Shown here in pieces: positions 56,236 to 64,000 of a stretch of DNA of 64,000 bases. Each line of letters opens with the position of its first letter. Position 1 is the stretch's first letter. The stretch comes from Telopea speciosissima (taxonomy: Eukaryota; Streptophyta; Magnoliopsida; Proteales; Proteaceae). Where the stretch lies: positions 21,140,604 through 21,204,603 of the forward strand of contig NC_057921.1 in NCBI RefSeq assembly GCF_018873765.1, given 5' to 3'. Below the pieces are notes generated by a model. That model was given only the letters and a program-made list of their open reading frames with translations. It did no database searches and was not told the DNA's origin. Position numbers and translations under genes: made by a program.

Positions 56236-57157
56236 GTAAAACATGGTTTTTTGGTGGGTTTGGGAGAGGGGGTTATCAAACACTTGTCTGTGAGGTGTGT
56301 CTGGGTTTATGGGCTTTGCACAGATTAAGTATTAAAATATAAGAGAAAGGTGGGACTGGATTTTAGAGTTGTGCAATTGTGAACAGCAGTCATGAATAGC
56401 AATGTTTTCTATGGTAATAGGCTTCACAATTTAGTGTTAAGAAGAAAATTGGAGTTTGGTTACACAGTGGCAAGGTGAGCAAAAAACACCGGGGGAATTA
56501 AGAAATTTTGCAGAAAACATAGAAGCAATATAAAGAACAGTATTTAAACCCATTTGAACACATACTTATGATTTAGAGCTACTCAGATTACAATGAAAAA
56601 AGATCCAAACTGAACCAGAGCACATGTGGTACATGATGTAATCCAAAATTTAAAGTCTCAAAAATACCCTGCATGATGGAAAAGTTAAGAGAAATTTAAA
56701 ATAAGCAGGAATTTGTGAATCTAACAAAAATACCATTGATGGAGCTTTCGTAACCATTTGGAACACAGAACAATAATTCCCTTCACTGCTGACAGTTAAG
56801 TTTGAGCTTCTTAGCATATTAGTAAAGAACACATCTACCTCTTCTTTGATTTTTTTTTTTTAATTGCAGCTTGGGGAGTCCAAATTTTAGAGAAAAGAAA
56901 AAACTGAAGGCAGGTCTTCCTTCCCCAATTTTGGTGTTTTCTACTTCCTTAGTGTTATTTACCCGTCTTTCTCATTTACTATTTAAGGCTCAGCAACTAA
57001 CGTCTTCCTCATCAGAGTACTTAAAACCATGACATGCACAGAGAGAAAGAGTGAGAGATGCAAATTGGTTTCTTTACAAAAATAGAAACCATTAACAAAC
57101 ATTAACACATTTAGGGCAAATGGTTCCACCAACGTTTTAGGGCAAATGGTTCCACCA

Positions 57158-57753
57158 ACAAACATTAATCAACAAAAAGCATTTAGGATTTGAAATACTT
57201 ACATTGAGGAGAGGATGGAAGAAGATGAGAGGGGCAAATGGTTCCACCAACGATCCTCGCTTCAGATTTGTGCGAACAGCAGAGGTTGAAGTTGAGAGTA
57301 AGAAGAGAGGTTGCAGAGGAGATGAAACAGAGGAGAGGAAGAAGACAGCAGCCTTCACGGTTCCATCGCAGTGAGGAGATGAAGAAGATGAATGGCAGAA
57401 ACTTTCTCGCTGTTCAGTGTTCCTTCGGTGCTGTTCAAGCGCTGTTCAAGGTTCCATGGCCGTGAGAACATGAAGAACATGAGAGGGAAAGAGGGATTCG
57501 AGAGGGAAGAAGGGATTTCCTTTTTTTTTTGAAACTTTAAGGCCTTACGTTTTCTATTTTCTTTCTGGTTTGGGTTTATGGTCGGTTTGGGTTATGATCG
57601 GTTTGGTTTTGCTATGCGCATAAACTTGGAAAACTATCACTTTTTAGAGGATTTGTAACTTGGACGTTGGATATGGACATTTCCACGTGTCAAGCTTACT
57701 GCTGCCAGCAGGACGATGGCAGGAACATACTCGGCAATAGAGAATCTGAATCC
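57158..57753. repeat. MULE-1 right terminal inverted repeat
   Basis: Mirror of 49365-49882; ends GAGAATCTGAATCC. ORFs over it are artefacts of the repeat. Confidence 0.85.
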
Positions 57754-58012
57754 GTCGGATCCGGATCCTCTACGGCTTGGCTATAGTAGCCATATGTCCT
57801 GCTCAGTAACAGGAGCATGACATGTGTAAAGTGCAAAATCCAACGATAGATTTGAAATTTTTTGAAATCCAAGAGTTAAGTGGTTTAATTGTATAAAACC
57901 AAACCCATCTAGACCAAAACCGTTTTTACCAAACCGAACCGATCTAAACTAAACAAAACTAAAATGAAACACTATTCATTCAACTTCCCATTTTCAAAAT
58001 CAAAACCCTAAC

Positions 58013-58929
58013 CCTGTCTGTTCCCTCTCCCGTTTCGAACGAGATCCCCAAAATCGAAACTGCTGACGAAGAAAACGACAACAACATCATCGACAGCGAA
58101 GACCTCGAAGCAGCAGTCGAAGACGATCTCAAGCCTCCTCCCTTCAAATTCCATCGCATATGGCCCGAATCTGACGAAATTTGATTCCTCCAAGACCTCC
58201 TCGAATGCTCCGCAGATGGATTTGTCTTTCCTCAAGACCTCCCTCTCTTCTACGATCGCTTCCCACAGTCTATGCCTCAACCCTACACCAGATCCCAGCT
58301 TTCTGAGAAGCTTCGTCGTCTTCGTAAGAAATTTCGCATTATCTCTACTCGAATTTCAGGTGGGCTTGATCCTTCGCTTCTTGCTCCACACGATCGTGCG
58401 CTCTTCGATCTTTCCAATCAGTTATGGCATCCTTCATATGCCTCTTCATCTCCCTTTCAGTCTAATAAGCGGAAGCCCTCTAAGGTTAGTGTTAGGGTGA
58501 GTTTCTCTCCTACCCTTCTGCTTGTCTTCCTCCCCTCCTCCTCCACCACCAGTTCAACCTAGCATCAACGACGCTGATATTACTGAGGAAGATACTGAAT
58601 TGAATTTAGAGAACAATCTCGGCAGTGGACATGAAGAGGAGCCGTATTTGCCAGTCGGTGAAGATGGTGGTGGGCTTGGACGGTTCGCGGCGAAAACCAT
58701 TATGGATGGCTTTGATAGATCCCTCAAGGAGGTGAGAATGATACTCGTTCGCCAGGAGCTTCTTTATCCGGACCAGACGTCTACGTCTTTGTCTACTCCA
58801 GCGGAATCGTCGAAATAGGGGAGGGCAATAGATTTTGAGAAGAGGTGGCGAGAGCAAAGAGTGGCGGAACTAGATGTAATGGCTCGCCGCTTGAGGCTGG
58901 TTCTTGAGAATGCTATCAATCAACGATGA
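58013..58929 (+). pseudogene. GeBP/STOREKEEPER-like (DUF573) transcription factor, captured copy
   Basis: The frame reads EIPKIETADEENDNN, then the DUF573 DNA-binding domain (HRIWPESDEI ... LLECSADGFVFPQDLPLFYD, then SEKLRRLRKKFRIISTRI and SPHDRALFDLSNQLWHP-like sequence). After a frameshift near 58500 come an acidic linker and the C-terminal AAKTIMDGFDRSLKEVRMIL and FEKRWREQRVAELDVMARRL, typical of the GeBP end, stop TGA 58927. Breaks: TGA at 58182 (the right-arm copy has CGA), the frameshift, TAG at 58816. No ATG was found at the expected start. GeBP proteins regulate leaf and hormone-response genes; this copy is dead. Intronless, as the family is. Confidence 0.8.
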
Positions 58930-60628
58930 GAGCACTCGATCGATGTATAAATCGAATGTATAAACATTATTTTTCTCTCCTATTTATTTATTATCTTCTT
59001 TTATATAACCTTCAATCCTTTGGCTTTCATTTTGTTTGGTTTTTTCTTGTGTTTGATCTTCTAGGTGATTTTTGTTTATTCAATCATAAAAGGATTCATT
59101 TTTGTGCATTCAATGTCCAATTACAGTATAAGCTTTGCTTGTTTTGCAAGTCGTATTTGAAAACTGTCCAGATCAAATCAAGATCAATTGCAAAACCAGA
59201 TGTTTAGATCTTGGGCTGAGGTTTTTGACCAAAAGGATTGGAGATGATTAATCAATAAATTTGCCTTATGCCGGATTTGAGATAAATGCCTTCGGAAAGC
59301 ATCCACAAACTCTATTGGACTCATCAATGGCCACGTCTTTCTAACCCCCAAATAATTCCAAGTTCAGAGGATTAGTCTTTGAAATGGGATCACAATTAAC
59401 AATTGTTTTTCATCGTCTACAAGAATGACAGAGCATTTATGGGTGCCCCAGAGCATCTCCAGAAAGATGAAACTGATAAAGAGCTATCTTGATTAGGAGC
59501 TGTGATTTTACATATGACAAGTTTTCCAGGCTTGATGAGCATGACCTCTATCCCTAGTTTGAGAACTAGCAACCAAGCCTAACAGTCATGCAATCACCAT
59601 GATGAAACAGTAGCCATGGCTGATGAAGCCACCATAAGGCTTATTGAACTGATCATTGTAGGATTAAAATTTTTTTTTTATCATTAATACTAATAAGAAA
59701 ATTTTAGGAACTAGAACAGATCATTTCCATTATTAATTGGTATTGGTTCCAAAATTTGAAACCAACAAGTTAATTGGGATAGTTTGGCCATGGACCAATT
59801 GTGGAATTGATTTAAGACCCACCCTGATTAACTGGAACCGTTCCAATTAGCACCACTACTTGATCAAATATAAGTTTGGATCAGCCAATCTGAGTAATTG
59901 AAGTCATCATTTACATTAAGCTACTCATAAGAGTAAGAAGCTTTTCACTAGTTAGAACACAAGGAAAGTAGACTCGGTTAATTTTCTTAACCACCTGGTA
60001 CTTCCTTTTTAGTTTATCATCGAAAAGGGAGTGGTTATATATGCACAATATACAGCCAAAAGGTTACATTTTTACATACAGAAGTGTGACCTGGGTGCAA
60101 CATCATAATCCATTTCAAAATATAAGATTGAACTACTGATATCCACTCAGTTTAGTACTATCCTAGTGCCGAATATTCTGAAGTGCCTACTTCCCCATAT
60201 GTCTCTTTTATCAAGGTAATAAAATTATATGCAGCACTGCACCCATGGAGGATTTCTAAGAGCCATCTCGACTTCCTTCCCATTGTCTCTCTCAGTTATT
60301 CCAAGCAATCTAGTTATTTCGCTTCCTCTTCAGTACGCCAAAAGAGGGGAAGCCATCAAAAAATGTCTCCTATCATGGATCAAGACAGAATTATAAGGTA
60401 ATGCAGTCAGGGAAGTAGTTTATTAACCAACATAATCCAAAGCTGAAACTGAAATTTGAATGAATTTTTGCAAAATAAAATGAAATTTACAACAAAGCTG
60501 TGAGGACAAGCTTAGAGATCCCCTGACAAGTCTCCACTGACAATAATGAATAACCAAAGACCGGACTCGGTTCATAATTTATGTTCTCCCATCACCAAAT
60601 AATGGGTATGTATCTAATCCGCAAAAAC
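58930..60628. other. MULE-2 inner non-coding region
   Basis: AT-rich, with no supported gene. It may include 3' flank carried in with the GeBP-like gene. Confidence 0.5.
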
Positions 60629-60631
60629 TCA

Positions 60632-60925
60632 TATCACAAGCTGGGATCTAGCGTAGGGTTGAGGCATGGACTGTGAGAAGCGATTGTAGAAGAGAGGGAG
60701 GTCTCGAGGAAAGACAAATCCATCTGCGGAGCATTCGAGGAGGTCTTGGAGGAATCGAATTTCGTCGGATTTGGGCCATATGCGATGGAATTTGAAGGGA
60801 GGAGGCTTGAGATCGTCTTCGGCTGCTGCTTCGAGGTCTTTGCCGTCGATGATGTTGTTGTCATTTTCTTCGTCAGCGGTTTCGATTTTGGGGATCTGGT
60901 TCAGAGCGGGAGAGGGAACAGACAA
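60632..60925 (-). pseudogene. GeBP/STKR-like gene fragment, 5' part, right inverted arm
   Basis: The minus strand repeats the first 97 codons of the GeBP-like gene, from IPKIETADEENDNN to MPQPYARSQL, without internal stop, and is better preserved than the left copy. It ends where the inverted repeat ends, inside the DNA-binding domain, and has a TTG where the start would be. Confidence 0.8.
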
Positions 60926-61191
60926 GGTTAAGGTTTTGATTTTGAAAATGGGAAGATGAATGAATAGTGTTTCGTTTTAGTTTTGTTTAGTTTAGATCGG
61001 GTCGGTTTGGTAAAACGGTTTTGGTCTAGATGGATTTGGTTTTATACAATTAAACCACTTAACTCTTGGATTTCAAAAAGATTTAAAATCTGCCGTTGGA
61101 TTTTGCACTTTACACATGTCATGCTCCTGGTACTGGGCAGGACAGATGCCTGCTATAGCCAAGCCGTAGAGGATCCGGATCCGTCATTCTC

Positions 61192-63300
61192 TAGGAGAGG
61201 AGAGAGACAAACAGCAGGGCAAAAAAAAAAGAATTTGAAAAGAAAAAGGTCTCGTCATTAGAAAGAACGGAGAGAAAGGAGGGGAAAACGAGGGAGAAAA
61301 GAAGAAAGAAAGAGAGTGACAGCAGAGAGACAATGGAGTAGCAGAGAGTGAAAAAAAAGAGAAAAGAGCGTAGCAGAGGCAGAGAGAGCAAAAAAGAGAA
61401 GAATGAGAGAAATAGAGCAGCAGAGGGAGAGTGAAAAACAGAAGAAAGAAAGTGAAGAAGAGATCGAGAGAGACAGATAGTGTTAGAGAAGGAGTGAAAA
61501 AGAATTTGAGACAAGGAGAGCCGGAGGCTTCTCTGAGCCAGGATGAAGGAACCGTTGCAGTTGATCGTGAACTCCTCATCTTCTATTCTTCTTATTTTAT
61601 TTTTCCATTTCTTCACTTCATTTAGCTTCTGCTGTTTTTTTCTTTGAGTGGTCTGTAATAATCCCTCTCCCCCATCTATGATTCCCTAATTGTAATAATT
61701 TCCTCCACCATCACAAGCTGCTGTCGGCTGCACTAGGGAGCTCCAAGAAGACCACAGGTAAAGCTTAACTTCCCTATTTGATTTTCTCATTTTTATATTA
61801 GAGATGAAATGGTTCTATAGTGCTTTGATTCTCTGTTTCATTAGTATAATCTGTGAATGTCTCTCTTCTAGGAATACTCTAGATGCAAATAGCATGTCTT
61901 CTTTTATCAATATTATGTTTCAGTCTTTGTGCATGGTTTTGGGATTGAAATTGTGTCACCAACTTGATCGGTTTCCATATTTTACATTCCAGATTTTTGG
62001 ATTTGTGGCCTTCATAGCCTTTATTGGTGGAACTCCTTTATATGTGCTCTGCTGTTCTTTTTGTCGATTGGGTTTCCTTCTCTATTGAATTGATAAGTCA
62101 TGTTTGATCCAGAAATTCTTGTGATTTTATTTGCCATCCTATCCGGTATGTTTAATGTCAGAATTAGAGATGCATTGGTGACCTATCTGTTGTGTATGTC
62201 TTGATAAGCATGTGGTCTCTGTGATCTCCTTTCTCGAGGTTCTGAAAAATGCATAATCCCGATCCTTTGAGCTTGTTGTTATAGATAAATGAACATGGTT
62301 TCTACCCCTCCCTCCTTGCATTTTTATACCTTTGTCATGCCTCGTCCCTGTTTCAGGAATAAGATTGCCATTATGAGATTTATTTATTTTTTATCATGTC
62401 CTGGTTCTATTTTTTTAAGTTTAAGCCTGCATCTGTTTGCATAATAAAGTTTCTCTGGTTTGTCACCTAACGGGCCTTGTAGATTCCAATATGGGCCCCT
62501 ATTGAATTGAGGCCGATTGGCCTTTTCTTGCCATTTTTGGGATTTGGTCAAATCCGATTTAGGCTTTTGGGCCTGCTTCCAGGTTAATCCGGCCCGTTGG
62601 AAGTGGGCATGGACCTTTGGATAATGGGCCATAAGATCTATTTTGGGCCTAGATTCAGGCTGGGCCCCCAATATTGATAAATCATTTAATTAGGAATTGG
62701 GCTTGGGCTTGAAATTATGAGACTTGGATTTGATCTAGTTGGGATTTTGGGGCATGGGCCATAATTCCAATTTAGGCCCATTTTGATTGGAAACCAATTG
62801 ACCTTGGCTTCGGTTTGGGCATTGACCCATTAACCTGATTTAGATCGAGTGGAGAGTTTGGGCATGAGTGCATTTAGTTCACCATTTAGGATTAAGTAAG
62901 TATCTCCCTCAAATTCAAATCAATTTCAGAGCGAGGTTATGGGATTCCAAATGAATTTCTAAAGTCGATTTTGGGTAGGATAAGAACGTGTGCGAAGGAG
63001 TGAGAATGCCCATCTAGCGGCCCGAGTTGAAACGTTACACGTTGGGATCCCGTGGGACGTAGATGTACGCTGTTTGGAACGGAAATTGGGCTGGCCCGTC
63101 ATCTAGCCCATGGATATTTAGAATATCTTATCTTCAGTTGATGCATGCTTAGAAATTTGTTTCATGTTCCATATTTCATGTTTTAGTGTAAATCTCTCCA
63201 TCCCATGCTTAATTAGATTAATCTTTTTAGTACTTCATGCCCTGTCTAGAATAAATTAAGAATTTGGTTTAGGTTGCAACTTTATGTATATAGATGCCTA
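61192..63300. other. LTR-like and unassigned repeat sequence
   Basis: The first 300 bases are AG-rich. About 62470-62850 has many GGGCC/GGCCC words of the kind common in plant Gypsy LTRs. It could be the continuation of the TGTAGACACC fragment split by the MULE composite. No gene supported; the ORFs at 61184-61616 and 61804-62088 have low-complexity or random composition. Confidence 0.35.
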
Positions 63301-63309
63301 GTCTTAGGC

Positions 63310-63475
63310 AAGGTTCGAGATCTCGCCGAGTTTCTTGGTTTTTCAAAATCTCGAGTCGAGATCACATACGCATTCTAAAAGTGCATTTTCTCGGTGAGAT
63401 CTCCGAGATCTCGGTTTGACATAGGAAAATGCCCATCTAGGTCCTTTACATGAGTGCCAGATCTCGAGATCTTGC
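63310..63475. repeat. Cluster of GAGATCTCG palindromes
   Basis: TCGAGATCTCG-type words occur at least five times in both orientations in 165 bases (CGAGATCTCGCCGAG, CTCGAGTCGAGATC, GAGATCTCCGAGATCTCGG). Unknown repeat family. Confidence 0.6.
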
Positions 63476-63524
63476 TGGAAATTCTTGGTATACAGACACC
63501 TATCTATGTTAGGAATCTATGCCA

Positions 63525-63625
63525 GGAACCAAGACAGACAAGACAGACACTTATTTATGCCAGGAACCAAGACAGACAAGTAAATGCTTTTGTATTTGTA
63601 TTTCAAATGCTTTTGTATTTTTATT
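63525..63625. repeat. Short tandem duplications
   Basis: CCAGGAACCAAGACAGACAA occurs twice (about 63521 and 63559), then AAATGCTTTTGTATTT twice (about 63583 and 63606). Confidence 0.75.
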
Positions 63626-64000
63626 TCATTTACTTAAGATATTATTCATAAATAAGAAAATACCCCCCATTTGAATCCAATAAAAATAATTAAAAAATCA
63701 AATTCCAAAAGGAAAAAAAGTCAACCTCCCAGTTCAAGAACAAAAACTGGATTTTCGGTGGTAGGTGCAATTTTCAACTTTCTAATGTTGGGGTTTTTCT
63801 CAAATCTAAAAATTTCATAAATCTTATTATGGTAAAACATTGCTAAAAACCAAAAGTGTGGTAAAATATTCATTTGTTTTGATGTCCAAAAAATTATTTC
63901 CATTCAGAGCAATTTTGACAGCATTCGCGCACACCGAATTAAGTTTGACCGGTACATAACTCTTTCAATATAAATCAGATTTTAGCAATCTTGGACTTGT
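63626..64000. other. AT-rich sequence, no feature
   Basis: Nothing supported on either strand. Confidence 0.4.

Larger units (their letters stand above)
55422..57157. other. MULE-1 inner non-coding region, right
   Basis: Holds a (TG)n microsatellite (55982-56011) and an exon-like 57 bases at 56179-56235. Otherwise no feature. Confidence 0.5.
49365..57753 (+). mobile_element. Mutator-like element MULE-1, FAR1-type, 8.4 kb
   Basis: Long terminal inverted repeats (about 49365-49882 and 57158-57753) start GGATTCAGATCCTCTACTGC. They enclose a FAR1/MULE transposase pseudogene, a tRNA-like sequence and a TG microsatellite. The left repeat carries a splice donor (CTCAATGTAAGT, near 49835), so the transposase leader probably starts inside it. 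No 9-base duplication matches at its own two ends; see the composite finding. Confidence 0.9.
57757..61182. mobile_element. Mutator-like element MULE-2 carrying a GeBP-like gene (Pack-MULE-like), 3.4 kb
   Basis: Inverted repeats about 57757-58300 and 60640-61182 begin GGATCCGGATCCTCTACGGC. The outer 230 bases are non-coding; the inner part of both repeats is the 5' part of a GeBP/STKR-like gene. There is no transposase. The left end is 3 bases (GTC) from MULE-1. Confidence 0.85.

Noticed and set aside
61184-61616. ORFs of 131-141 codons, Ser/Phe/Leu-rich
   Set aside because: Low-complexity AG/CT-rich tract; two frames equally open, no domain.
61804-62088. Hydrophobic ORF of 94 codons
   Set aside because: Composition is that of random T-rich sequence and no start context or domain was seen; a real small membrane protein cannot be fully excluded.
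1-64000. CRISPR arrays, bacterial operons, rRNA
   Set aside because: The tandem arrays here lack spacers of equal length, and gene content is that of a plant nuclear genome.

Overview
This is nuclear DNA of a flowering plant. The evidence is Ty3/Gypsy elements of Tat and Tekay type, a FAR1-type Mutator-like transposase, a plant GeBP/STKR-like gene, a LINE-type RNase H fragment, MITEs, and one CEP-like secreted peptide gene. The species cannot be fixed from the sequence. Roughly four fifths of the window is transposable element, much of it nested, and almost all element genes are broken.

Layout. (1) 1-1179 is the inner part of a long-LTR Gypsy element with a decayed ORF in antisense; its LTR is 1180-4198. 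(2) About 4199-21785 is the 3' part of an old Tat-type element (Tat-2, plus strand). It carries three insertions: the element of (1), a 3.0 kb solo LTR (4596-7597, target duplication TCTGC) and a complete 9,977 bp Tekay-like element (7950-17926, target duplication GAAAT). (3) 21786-26203 is a mosaic of a MITE, a SINE, a LINE fragment and a 250 bp dispersed repeat. (4) 26204-39063 is a second, full-length Tat element (Tat-3, minus strand, 809 bp LTRs, target duplication ATATA) with gag, protease, RT, an extra RNase H and integrase, all broken. (5) 39064-45194 holds the only likely host gene, the CEP-like peptide at 41832-42134 (minus), among MITEs and a 220 bp solo LTR. (6) 45195-48961 is a gag-only, pol-less LTR element whose pol place is filled by tandem repeats. 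(7) 49365-61182 is two abutting Mutator-like elements, one with a FAR1-type transposase, the other carrying a GeBP-like gene whose 5' part lies in both terminal repeats. (8) 61192-64000 is LTR-like and unassigned repeat sequence.

How the parts fit together. Both Tat elements carry, between integrase and 3' LTR, a gene on the opposite strand: a plant-mobile-domain protein of about 1,000 codons with a C-terminal coiled coil. The two copies keep the same exon-intron layout and the same stop, so this is a real spliced antisense gene of the family. Next to the polypurine tract both also keep a stem-loop with a compensated base pair. Many in-frame stops are TAG where a paralogue, or the expected reading, has CAG, the mark expected from deamination of CHG-methylated cytosine. 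The two LTRs of the 9,977 bp element differ almost only at CAG/CTG/CCG sites, often by one-base indels, which may reflect read errors at methylated sites. The most unusual findings are the conserved antisense spliced gene with its PPT stem-loop, the array of short hairpins with covarying stems in the gag-only element, and the two-MULE composite with what looks like one shared outer target duplication.
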